Source: Guadua angustifolia
Lineage: Eukaryota; Streptophyta; Magnoliopsida; Poales; Poaceae
DNA length: 64,000 nt
Reading direction: 5' to 3'
Assembly: GCA_036346375.1 (NCBI GenBank)
Contig: CM070517.1
Location: 10,705,161 to 10,769,160 of the forward strand
The translations under genes were made by a program, and so were the position numbers. Shown here piece by piece: positions 1 to 9,159 of the stretch. The notes under the pieces were generated by a model, which worked only from the letters and a program-made list of their open reading frames with translations, was not told where the DNA came from and did no database searches. Numbering within the stretch: the stretch's first letter is position 1; each line of letters opens with the position of its first letter.

Positions 1-1455
1 TGTCACTTGTATGACATGATCAGTTGTCACCCGAGAATGGTTTGTCACTTGTTGGTTAATATTAACAAATCAACATGGGTTGGTCAGATCATGATAGTTT
101 GCTTAGCCACACCACGTCAATTCATGTATTTGGAATACCAAAAGTTAATCTTGACTAATGGATTATGGGACATGATTTGAAATTGGTGTTAGGTGTTGTC
201 GCACAATAATGGAGTTGTAGTGGTGAAGGATGTCATGCAACGATGTTGATTTGTTGTTGGTACGTGGTGCATGGTAATCAACTTGGGTGGTAAAATAATT
301 TAGACTGAGGCAAGTGGCAAGAATTATGGTGGGCAATGTGGCATTTGGGCGGTCGCATTGTTTTCTATGGTGATAGATGGTTTATTGTGATGATAGTTTT
401 TGGTTAGTCTTGCCTTGGTCAATTAAGAACTTAACGTTGCAAGAATTTGATCTAAGTCAATCATACAAACACATGTCTGGTATTCGACAGACCTAGCTGA
501 TTAATTTGTGATGTCTTAGCTTGGTACTACTAGTGGTGGTGTGAGTCTTGGGTTGTGGTAACCAGTCCTCGCACGGGAAGTCTCACATGGCGCAAGGGGG
601 GCCTTAGATGTGGCAACCAGTCCCACCAGTGTTGAAACATTAGCGAGTAGTACTGGGTTAAAACAGAGCTTTGTAAAGGCTTTGTCGTGCTTTCTCTGCC
701 AGCACAGCAAAGAAAGTGTGCTAATGGCTAGGCACAAGGAGAATATCATGTTATGTGGGTAAAGTATATAACCTCTATAGAGTGTAAAATCTATTCGAAT
801 AGTCGTGCTTGCGGTATTGAGCATCACTCAGTTATTGCAGTCAAGGGTTAGATTTTGCAAAATAAAACTTGGGATGGATGGCTAGCTGGTTGCCATTGGA
901 GGGTTGGAACTTGACTTAGGATTGAATACCTTTGTATACTTGAGAAATGCTGAATCTACCTATTACTATTATTTGTTTTACTATCTTTACAATCTATTTA
1001 TTATACTTATTTATAAATGCTACTTTACTGCAAAATACACTTGTTAGACATTCATTTGGAATAAGCCTTGCATATAGTTATGTCAGAATTGCATTCTGTG
1101 CACAACTTGTTGAGTACTTTATGTACTCACCCATGCCAACAACTTCACTAGTTGAGGAGTCTACATCAGCTTGGAGGAGTCCTTGGAAGAGACGCATATT
1201 TAGAGTGCGAGTGAGCCTTGTCAGTTGCTCGTGGTATGCTGAGGTGTTTATCTACATTTTTATTCCACTTCAATTTAATTTGTTTCTTCAATTTAGCCTT
1301 GTGAGGCGGCCTTTTCATGTAAGTTCGACCATAAGGTCAAACAACAGGTGTTATTTAATGTATGAAGTCTTTTGTTATGTATCCGTTGTGTATAATTGTG
1401 ATATTCATCTATGTTGAGCCTATGTGCACTAGCGTGATTCTGGACTAGTGCAGTA
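1..1455 (+). repeat. Tekay-like Gypsy LTR, 3' part (cut by window edge and by next LTR)
   Basis: This stretch matches, in the same orientation and order, the part of the LTR at about 59760-61160: the stretch about a concordant TTAATCTTGACTAATGGA block, the GGCAAGTGGCAAG block, the CTATTCGAATAG-like block and the final GTGCACTAGCGTGATTCTGGACTAGTGCAG block. The last 40 or so bases expected before the LTR end are missing because another LTR begins at 1456. It is non-coding; the short ORFs within it recur only as broken frames in other LTR copies. Whether it is a 3' LTR or a solo LTR cannot be decided from this window. Confidence 0.8.
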
Positions 1456-2035
1456 TGTTGAGGAACGCAGTATGCTACGCTAGGACAAATTAAAATTTCT
1501 ACCACATAACCAGAAAGCTACTCGCAAGAAGGGGATCACAGATTGGATTACCACTAGACGCGCAGTTACGGAATCCTTCGCGCGTTGGTGTAGTGGATCG
1601 TCCTCACCGTGGATCATCCACCGTGGATCGTCCTCACTGCAGATCGTCCTCACTTCGGATCGTCCTCGCTGCGATTCGTCCTTACCATGCCACAGCAGCA
1701 GCAGCGTCACCACAACAGTCCACACATCTCGGGATGGAACGCCGTGCGTCGGCGTGCAAGCATCGTGTTGCTCGGAAGGGCAATGAGAGATGGAAGCTAG
1801 GGTTCTGGACGTGAACAACTTCAGTCACGCCCACCCTTCTCCTCTCCTTATATAGCCACGCGACGAAACCCTAAGTCAAGGCCCATCAGCACGTTAAGCC
1901 CACGAGATCCATTAATTACAGATCCAATCCGAATTAATGCGTCCCGTCCCATTAAGTGTGTGACCCTGTATGTTCATGTACATTTGGACATAGATTCGGA
2001 AAACCCTTTTCCAACCCATTAGCTGGTAGCGGTTC
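1456..2035 (+). repeat. LTR-like fragment beginning TGTTGAGGAACG
   Basis: The start TGTTGAGGAACG follows the preceding LTR abruptly and looks like the TG end of a retrotransposon LTR. The body has serine-codon-like GTGGATCGTCCTC repeats at 1590-1680, then an AT-richer part with CCTTATATAGCC at about 1848-1860, a possible TATA element. The far end is lost where the Tat LTR starts at 2036. The superfamily is not certain; a Copia LTR is my best guess from general resemblance. ORFs here on both strands are low-complexity and not credible as genes. Confidence 0.5.
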
Positions 2036-2697
2036 TGTCGAGGACTGAGAAATCTCTGATAGGTCAATACACAGTCAACAGGGCCCCTAGCTCGGGGTTT
2101 AGCTGCAAGGGTCTCCGACCACGACCTGGGCTGCGCGGTTCCCACACGACCTCGAGCTTGGGGGGTAAGGATTCAACTCCCACACGACCTCGACCTTGGG
2201 TTCAAGACGTGCGCTTACTCGATAGTTACCAGGACCTTGAATGCCGGAGTTAAGGCGAACGTGGGCGACAGATGCAGAACAGTTACAGCCTACCTTTAGT
2301 GCGCATCAGGCCACTACTCCGGGAACCTCTCCTGGCCATTTCTGGAAACGACCGGGTGAGGTATAAAACCCCTTGAGGCGAACACGCTCAAGGCAGGCAA
2401 TCAAAGCTACAAGATAGTAGACACAACCAGCGTAGAATTCCTCAGAGCTCGAGCTGTAAAACAAACACTTGTACTCAAGCATAGTGAACATCCTTGCCTC
2501 AGGGCAAGACTGGAGTAGAAATTTTACCATCACAGGGGCTCGAACCAGTATAACCCCCTGTGTCTTGCTCGTTTTCTTTTTGACTCGACAAACGAAGTAG
2601 TGAACGCATTCCTTCGGTGAGTGAAGCTCGTTTTGGGTCCCGCATACACGACTCACCCCTCTTCACTTCTGCGGTCAGGCAATCCCGATCATCGATA
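2036..2697 (+). repeat. 5' LTR of Tat element 1
   Basis: The 662-bp LTR starts TGTCGAGGACTGAGAAA and ends at CATCGATA, where the canonical terminal CA has become TA. It aligns along its whole length with the reverse complement of the TSD-bounded solo LTR at 26844-27498 (655 bp), which fixes both ends. A TATA box (TATAAAA, 2362-2368) lies mid-LTR in the sense direction. The pattern GGTTCGAACC...GTATAACC near 2530-2560 matches a block in the solo copy. Confidence 0.85.
2362..2368 (+). promoter_or_regulatory. TATA box of Tat element 1 LTR
   Basis: TATAAAA sits in the context GAGGTATAAAACCCC, about 330 bp before the LTR end. The solo copy at 26844-27498 has GATATAAGG at the equivalent minus-strand place. 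It would mark the U3/R promoter of the element. Confidence 0.5.
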
Positions 2698-2699
2698 GC

Positions 2700-2718
2700 T
2701 GGCACCCACCGCGGGGCC
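2700..2718 (+). other. Primer-binding site of Tat element 1
   Basis: TGGCACCCACCGCGGGGCC begins two bases after the LTR end. It differs slightly from the TGGCGCCCACCGTGGGGCC form common in grass Tat elements. It would anneal to the 3' end of a tRNA to prime minus-strand DNA synthesis. Its position supports the LTR boundary at 2697. Confidence 0.75.
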
Positions 2719-2764
2719 CAAAAGCTTCGCTCATTCGGAGGAACAACGTCAAGATCTCAGAAGC

Positions 2765-4432
2765 ATGGCGCGCTCCATTGAAGGACATTCGGCGAGTTCG
2801 GGCTCGGGCGCAGCCCCCGAGTGTGACGACTTCACGTCCCTATTTTCACCCTCACCGTCACTGCGCGAGCAGTTTGTCCTCATGGCAAACAGCCAAGGTG
2901 TGAATACGGAGGCGGATGACCGTGACCCAAAGACCCCTGAAGATGCCCGCCGGATGGTTCAGGTTGCCATCAACCAAGCCATAACTGTCCTCCGGCGGGA
3001 GGATCAAGAGAAGGCCAGGACTTTGTCCGGATGTCCCAGGCTTCCTCGCTCGGGCGAGCGCCTCCGTGCCATCGCCCAGGTTATGACCGATCTCGACCGG
3101 GTGAGGTCGAAACTTTTCGGCCGAGCTCTCGCTGATGAGCTCGATAGGGCTGCGACCGAGGCCATACCTCCGCAGCACCAAAGCCGCCACTTTGGGACCT
3201 GCTCCCTAAAAAGTGATGATAACTCCTCGCGCCGACGTCAGCGCCTTCGCTGATCGCCTTCCCGTCAACAGTTCTAGGACTTGACTCGGACTCCCCCGCG
3301 TCGTCGTCCCCTGGACACGACTCCGGAGGGTGTTCGGCGTCAGCATGGCTACAGCAGCTCTCTTTCTAGCAGCAGCATGTTCGGAAGTCTTTCACCAGAC
3401 ATCCCGCCAAGGCTCCGCAGGGTTCATGATCGCCTGCAGTATCTTGGGTGATTCCCGTGCTCATCGGCACGACTAGCGTGGCCGTAGATCCGGCTGTCGA
3501 GGTAACTACGACTCTGAGTCCAGCAGTGGCGATCATCTCCCTCGACATGCCCCTCTTCTGGCTTATGGCCGTTCGGCTTACTCTGACGACCTTCGTTGGG
3601 TGCACTGGCCGGCCCGGTTCAAGCCAACATTGATAGAACGGTTCGACAAGACCAAGAACCTCGATGAGTTCCTGTCGATATATTCGACCGCCATTTTGGC
3701 GGTCGAAGGGGAGTAATGGCCAATTACCTTCCAACTGTTCTCGATGGTGCCGCCCGAACCTGGCTATTCTACCAGATGCCCGGTTCCTTCCGATCATGGC
3801 GCCAGATTCAGGGTGCCCTCCGCTCCAACTTCCAAAGTTGTTATGAGAGGCCAGGAAGGGAGAAGGACCTGGATTGCATTATTCAGGGCAAGAACGAGCC
3901 ACTCCATGACTTTGTGCAACGATTCATCCGCACGAGAAACTTGATACCGAACGTCTCTGATGAGGCGGTGATCAAGGCCTTCAAGTTTGGTGTCCGTGAT
4001 TGGTGCCTCACCGAAGACCTGGAGATGACGACGAGGCTCAGCGTCAATAAGCTGTTTCACATGGTGGAGCGGTACGCGGACGCGGACGACGCTGTCCGCT
4101 GGAAACGCGACTATGACCAAGGTAAGCTTGGCCTAAACTCAGGAGAGGCTGGTCCGACCAGCTCCAGAAAAGCCGACCCGGGCTCGACCACCAAGAAACG
4201 GAAGAGGGATCACAAGAATGGCGGCAGTCGGCCTCGCGTGACCTTCACGGCGAGCGGCCAGCGTGAAGTGATGGAGGTGCGAGAACCGGACTAGGAAGAG
4301 CCCCGACCTCGCCGAGGCCGGCCACAACCTCAACAGGCGCCACATCGACCCCAGCAGGGGAACCGTCGACCTGGGTCCCAACGAGCTGAAGCTCGATCGC
4401 AGGATGCTGGAGGGCGTCCCAGGTTTCATGAA
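2765..4432 (+). pseudogene. gag: Gag of Tat element 1, frameshifted
   Basis: Gag forms the virus-like particle. The first ATG after the PBS is at 2765 and gives a 162-codon N-terminal frame, rich in serine and charged residues, ending at 3253. The capsid-like Retrotrans_gag core follows in other frames: a stretch at about 3600-3712 (containing FKPTLIERFDK) and then 3716-4294, which begins MANYLPTVLDGAARTW. Reading frame is lost near 3713 and at several places before 3600. The end of the 3716-4294 frame is basic (KKRKRDHK), as expected for a nucleic-acid-binding tail, and arginine/glutamine-rich coding continues past the stop at 4294. Not functional as read. Confidence 0.8.
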
Positions 4433-4444
4433 GCAAAGTTCTGC

Positions 4445-5398
4445 TTGTTCCATAGGGCTCCAGGCTATGACCTGCGTGGCTGCAGGGCTTGGCAGTGCAA
4501 ACTGGAATCCTTTTATGATGGGCGTGGTGACATGCCCATACTCCCGAAGGAAGGCGAGAAACCCGACAGGGTCAATGCCAGTACTGACCTCGATGACCTC
4601 GACCTAGAGTTCCAGCAGGGCGACTACTGGATCAATGTCATCTTCAGCGGCTTGTCAACATATCAATCCTGTCGAGAGCTAAAGGCTGCTACGCGCACCG
4701 TCTATCAAGCTACCGCCGGGAGGCCCATCGATCAGCCTTGCAAGTGGGCTGGGGCCATGATCACTTTCTCAGGGGAAGATGCCCCCCAAGGTATGACTAA
4801 GGACCTAAAAACCACCTTGGTTGTGACCACGACCATCAGCAACACAATGGTCGGGCGCGTCATGGTCGATGGGGGAAGCTCTCTCAATCTACTCCAAGCA
4901 AGCACGCTTGACCGGATGCAGATTCCCCAGTCAAAGGTCAAGAACATTGCGGTTCCGTTCTTCGGGATCGTCCCAGGGAGTTCGACCACCCCTCTTGGGC
5001 AAGTGGTCTTGCCCGTCACCTTCGGTGACTCGGACAACTTTCGCACCGAGCTGATCACCTTCGAGGTGGTCGAAGGGGATCTCCCGTACAAAGCCATCCT
5101 CGGGCAGCCGGCGTTGATCAAGTTCATGGCGGCCAACCACTACGGCCACCGCTGCATGAAGCTCCCAGGCCCTAACGGCGTCATCACGGTGTGGGGCGAT
5201 CTCAAGGCAGCGCATGAGTGTGAGACCAAGGCCTTGGCCCTCGCCGGTATGTTGCCCCAGCGAGGTCCCGAGGTAACTGCGAAGAGTGCCCACCAGAAGG
5301 CAGCGATCCAGCCCAGTGGGTCGATGAAAGCTGTGCTACTCAAAGATGGCGACTCAACCAGGTGTATTCACATCTCGGCCGAGCTAATTTCCAAATAG
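4445..5398 (+). CDS. Gag end plus aspartic protease of Tat element 1
   Basis: This is a 317-codon open frame. The ATG at 4445 is internal: homology starts upstream with a degenerate C-H-H-C finger (KFCLFH then GYDLRGC) closing Gag. The retropepsin active site is VDGGSS at residues 141-146 (about 4865-4882), embedded in RVMVDGGSSLNLL. A flap-like GIVPGSSTTPLGQV follows at about residues 177-190, and then LPYKAILGQPAL, the conserved ILG block of retropepsins. The protease would cut the Gag-Pol polyprotein. This is one of the two best-preserved frames of the element; RT follows after a stop at 5396. Confidence 0.8.
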   Translation: MFHRAPGYDLRGCRAWQCKLESFYDGRGDMPILPKEGEKPDRVNASTDLDDLDLEFQQGDYWINVIFSGLSTYQSCRELKAATRTVYQATAGRPIDQPCKWAGAMITFSGEDAPQGMTKDLKTTLVVTTTISNTMVGRVMVDGGSSLNLLQASTLDRMQIPQSKVKNIAVPFFGIVPGSSTTPLGQVVLPVTFGDSDNFRTELITFEVVEGDLPYKAILGQPALIKFMAANHYGHRCMKLPGPNGVITVWGDLKAAHECETKALALAGMLPQRGPEVTAKSAHQKAAIQPSGSMKAVLLKDGDSTRCIHISAELISK

Positions 5399-6420
5399 GA
5401 ACTCGAGCTCATCACCTTCCTCCACACTAACAAGAGCATATTAAGCAGGAGCTGGCGGACATGCGGGTGTCTGAGGAGGTGGTCGAAACCTGTGCAAGTC
5501 TTGCGGCCCATTGTCGGCCCGTACGCTAGAAGCTGCGTCGCTTCTCTCCTGAGAAGGTTGCTATAATCAGGGAGAACCTCGACAAACTTCTGAAGGTTGG
5601 CTTCATTCACGAGATCGATTACTCCGAGTAGCTGGCCAACTCGGTCATCGTGCAGAAGAAAGGCGGGAAGTGGAGGATGTGCGTCGACCACACAGGCCAA
5701 AATTCAGCGTGCCCGAAAGACAATTTTCCCCTTCCTCGCATCGACTAGATCGTCGACTCCACTGCGAACGCCATGATGTTGAGCTTCCTGGACGCCTACT
5801 CCGGGTATCATCAAATCAAGTTGGCGGTCGGCGACGAGAGTAAGACATCATTCATCACACCATTCGGCACGTACTGCTACACAACAATGTTGTTTGGTCT
5901 CCGAAATGCCGGTGCGACGTTCCAGCGCCTGATGACCAAGACGTTCGACCCCTAGATCGGCCGCAACCTCGAGGTCTACGTAGACGACATCATCGCCAAG
6001 AGCTCCTACGAAGACAATCACGTTTAAGACCTTGAAGAGACCTTCGCCAACCTAAACAAGCATAGGATCAAGCTTAATCCTAAGAAATATTTGGCGCTGC
6101 TTCAGGAAAGGTGCTCGGCTACATGATCGGGGGCTCAGGAGTTAGTCCAAACCCAGAGAAGATCGAGGCGACCGAGAAGATGGCTCCCCCAAGTTCAGCA
6201 AGGCAGGTGCAGTGCCTCACCGGCCGCATGGCTACCCTCAGTCGGTTCATCTCGAGGTTAGGCGAGTGTGGGTTGTCGTTCTTCAAGGCCTTGCGCAAAC
6301 AAGGAAACTTCGATGGACGCCCGAGGCACAGCGATCCTTCGACGACTTAAAGGTATACCTCTCAAGTCCACCTTTGCTCACGACTCCGCAGCCACGCAAA
6401 AAATAGTTGCTCTACCTCGC
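5399..6420 (+). pseudogene. Reverse transcriptase of Tat element 1, several stops
   Basis: RT domains run in order: RQKLRRFSPEK-like fingers at about 5524, KKGGKWRMCVD at about 5656, FLDAYSGYHQIK at about 5786 (first catalytic Asp) and the YVDD catalytic box at 5977-5988. In-frame TAG stops lie at 5527-5529, 5746-5748 and 5953-5955 where the family has glutamine, and at 5629-5631 where it has tryptophan (E-W-L-A-N). A frameshift follows near 6090. The thumb region continues to about 6340 (QCLTGRMATLSRFISRLGE, 6213-6270). The enzyme would copy the RNA genome into cDNA; this copy cannot be translated intact. Confidence 0.88.
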
Positions 6421-6720
6421 GGTCACTACCCAAGCTGTCAGTGCCGTCTTGGTGGCCGAGTGGGAGGCAGCACCCGATCTACTACGTCGGCGAAGTTCTT
6501 CATAGTCCAAAGGAGCGTTACCACCAGGTCCAAAAGATGCTGTACGTCCTCCTCATGGCTTCGCGCAAGCTTCGGCACTATTTCCAGGCTCACTCCGTGG
6601 TTGTCTTGAGCAACTTCCCACTCGGGGAGATCTTGAGGAATCCAGAGGCTGGAGGTCGCATCGCCAAGTGGGCTATGGAGCTGGCCGTGTTTGATGTCTA
6701 GTTTGTGGCGCACACGGCCA
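6421..6720 (+). pseudogene. RNase H domain (first) of Tat element 1
   Basis: The 86-codon frame 6441-6701 contains IYYVGEVLHSPKERYHQVQK and LLMASRKLRHYFQAH, the blocks that link RT to the ancestral RNase H in Tat elements. It ends LGEILRNPEAGGRIAKWA. The domain follows the RT thumb directly and precedes a second RNase H. The tether region has lost the usual catalytic aspartates, as is common where a second RNase H is present. A frameshift separates it from the preceding block near 6440. Confidence 0.75.
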
Positions 6721-6780
6721 TCAAGTCGCAGGTGCTTTTCGACTTTGTGGTTGAGCAGACATCGCAGCTGGCTCCCGAGC

Positions 6781-7135
6781 TCGAGGTCGAGGAGGAGAAG
6801 CCTTAGGTCATGTACTTTGATGGCTCAAGATCCTTCAAGCACTCGGGGGCTGGAATCCTTATCGTCAACCCGCGAGGCGACAAACTGAGGTACGTGGTTC
6901 GTTTCTGATTTTCGGCAACCAATAATGCGGCGGAGTATGAAGCTCTCTTGGCAGGACTTTGAGCTTGCAAGGTGCTGGGTGTGCGCCGGTTCATCGTGAA
7001 AGGCGACTCCCAGCTCTTCGTCAACCAGTTCAACAAAGGCTATCAATGCTCGGAGGATTCCATGGCCAAGTACCTCGCCGAAGTGCGCGAGATGGAGAAG
7101 TGGTTCCAAAACCTAGAATTTCAAGCATGTGCCTA
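6781..7135 (+). pseudogene. Second (archaeal-type) RNase H of Tat element 1
   Basis: The sequence has YFDGS (first catalytic Asp, about 6813-6827), then SATNNAAEYEALLAG (Glu) and VKGDSQLFVNQ (second Asp). This is the set typical of the archaeal-type RNase H acquired by the Tat clade. It is broken by TAG at 6804-6806 (tryptophan expected), TGA at about 6907 and TGA at about 6960. The domain would remove template RNA during cDNA synthesis. It lies between the first RNase H and the integrase, the usual Tat order. Confidence 0.8.
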
Positions 7136-7338
7136 GGAAGGACAACTCCAGCGCTGATTTCCTTTCCAAGCTCGTGTCGTCCGATGATGATATTCCTCCG
7201 GATGTCATCCTGGAGACCTTGGTGACGCCTTCAATTTTCGACCAGGAGGTCTCGGTCGTCCACATTGAAGGTATTCCCTGATGGGCCGAACTAATTCATA
7301 ACTTTCTAGCTCGAGGAGACCTACCATCTGACCCCACT

Positions 7339-8475
7339 GTGAGGAGCAGGATCAAGCGTCGGGCGAGTTCATACAAGCTCATTGACAGAAAACTTTATCG
7401 TCAGAATGTTTCTAGAGTCCTAACAAAATGCATCACCACAGAGCAGGGTAAGTACCTATTAAACGACATCCACTCAGGTCTCTGTGGAGCACATTCTTCT
7501 TTTAGGACGATGGTCGGTAAGGATTTTCGCATGGGGTTCTATTGGCGGACGGCGCTCCAGGATGCTTGCAACATCATCCGCACCTGTCGAGCCTGCCAAT
7601 TCCATGCTCGTAAGTCGCATCAACCTGCCTATGCACTCCAGACCATCCCACTTGCTTGGCCCTTCTCGACCTGGGGGCTGGATATCCTCGGCCCATTCCC
7701 TCAAGCAGTCGATGGGAAGAAGTTATTGTTCGTCGGCATCGACACCTTCACCAAATGGATCAAGGCCGAACCCATTTTTACCATTACGGCTCGTGTGGCC
7801 GTCAAGTTCTTCCGCTTGTTTGTGGTCACCAGGTATGGGGTTCCATGCAGAATCATTCTCGACAATGAAATCTGGTTTACGGTGGTGTTCGGGGAATATT
7901 GCGAGGACATCGATACCAAAGTGTGTTACGCTTCGGTGAGCCATTCGCAAAGCAATGGAGCAGCAGAACGCGTCGACGGACAAATTGTTCAAGGCGTCAA
8001 GAAACGAGTATCAGATGAGCTCGAACGACATGGCAAGACCTGGGTGGATGAACTTCCCACTATCTTATGGTCTATTCGTACCACGGTCAGCCAAAGCGAG
8101 GTCGGACCCCCTTGTATTCGATGCGAAGTTGTCACGCCTCTAGAGGTCTGCGGGCTCTGCTAGGGTCAGCTTGATCGACCAAGTCGACTTCAAGCAATAA
8201 CGGTCCCTTGACCTTACCTGGCAGAAGAAGTAAGATGCTCTGCCTTTGCTACGATCGGCGCGTACACGCAAGCTCTTCGCGGACATGCGTCTCGTCGAGT
8301 CACGACCTAGGGAGCTCCTTGTTGGGGACCTAGCCCTAAGACGAATTCAGGGCTCATCCAACACCAACAAGTTATCCCCGTAGTCGGAGGGCCCCTATAG
8401 AGTTGTTTCAACAGATCGCACGGGGGCTTATCGGTTAGCGATGCCCGATGGCAGAGAGCTCTCGAGCTCATGAAA
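7339..8475 (+). pseudogene. Integrase of Tat element 1, C-terminus frameshifted
   Basis: The main frame is 7339-8163, 274 codons. The N-terminal HHCC zinc-binding site is H45, H52, C83 and C86. The DDE catalytic triad is D115 (in WGLDILGPF), D175 (in IILDN) and E210 (in SNGAAER). The frame is lost at about 8100, and C-terminal homology continues in another frame to about 8475 (GDLALRRIQ, then SEGPYRV, then TGAYRLAMPDG), with a TAG after the LSP block. The core is therefore nearly intact but the C-terminal DNA-binding part is not. Integrase would insert the cDNA into the host chromosome. Confidence 0.88.
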
Positions 8476-9150
8476 CATTAATCAACTTCATAAATTTTAT
8501 GTGTAACGCCTTTGTCTCACACTTCAATAAAGTTTATTGTTCATTGGCTATGTTGGTCCCTGTTCTCTTTCTTTCTTCCTTCCAAGTCTTGTACTGAATT
8601 CAAATATGAGATTATTTCTGAATCTGACCTGCATATAAGTGCTTCAGATCTTGACTCAAGTGTTGTGAGCTTATAATTCACCCCCAGGGGCGAGCTACCT
8701 GTAAGCCGAATCTCTTCACATCCCAGCTCCCCCTGCGCCAGGGTTCGAACTAACTCCACATTTGGAACCGTCAAGTAAGCATGAATCGAGGTCATGATTC
8801 GAGAGTCTAATCTAAAAACAACCTTAACACTTTTGAGGCTAAATCTATTCTCATGTGCCTATGTTGTGCTTAGTAGTTTTCCCCTGGGGATTTTTTCTCG
8901 ACCTTGCAGGTCGTGGCTTTGCAGGTTTCTAAACTTGCAACCAAGGCCAGCATCGCTTGACCTTGGTCCCAACGGGGGTTGGACGAGGGTACACTATCTC
9001 AGAAAAAGGCTAAGTACATGACAAAATTTTTTTTAAAGGAAATAAACGGAGACGCAAGCTCGTTTCGACAAGATAACTTTGTTTCACTAATATTTGTCTT
9101 ACTACCATCTGTTTACAAGTTGCTAGGTCTAATTCTAATTACAGGTCGGC
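8476..9150. other. Spacer between integrase and antisense ORF of Tat element 1
   Basis: About 675 bp without credible coding sequence. Tat elements normally have a long non-coding spacer here. It includes GTTCGAACTAACTCC at 8743-8757 and a T-rich/A-rich stretch near 9030. ORFs at 8541-8795 (-) and 8794-9021 (+) show no family signature. Confidence 0.5.
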
Positions 9151-9159
9151 CATGTCATG

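Noticed and set aside
516..1417. ORFs of 103 and 156 codons near the window start
   Set aside because: They fall in LTR sequence, and the corresponding positions of the related LTR copies have stops and frame changes.
2036..2080. Right end of the TGTTGAGG LTR at TCAACA (2080)
   Set aside because: TGTTGA/TCAACA looked like matching inverted ends, but alignment with the solo LTR at 26844-27498 shows that 2036 onward already belongs to the Tat 1 LTR, and the flanks CAGTA/GGGCC do not match.
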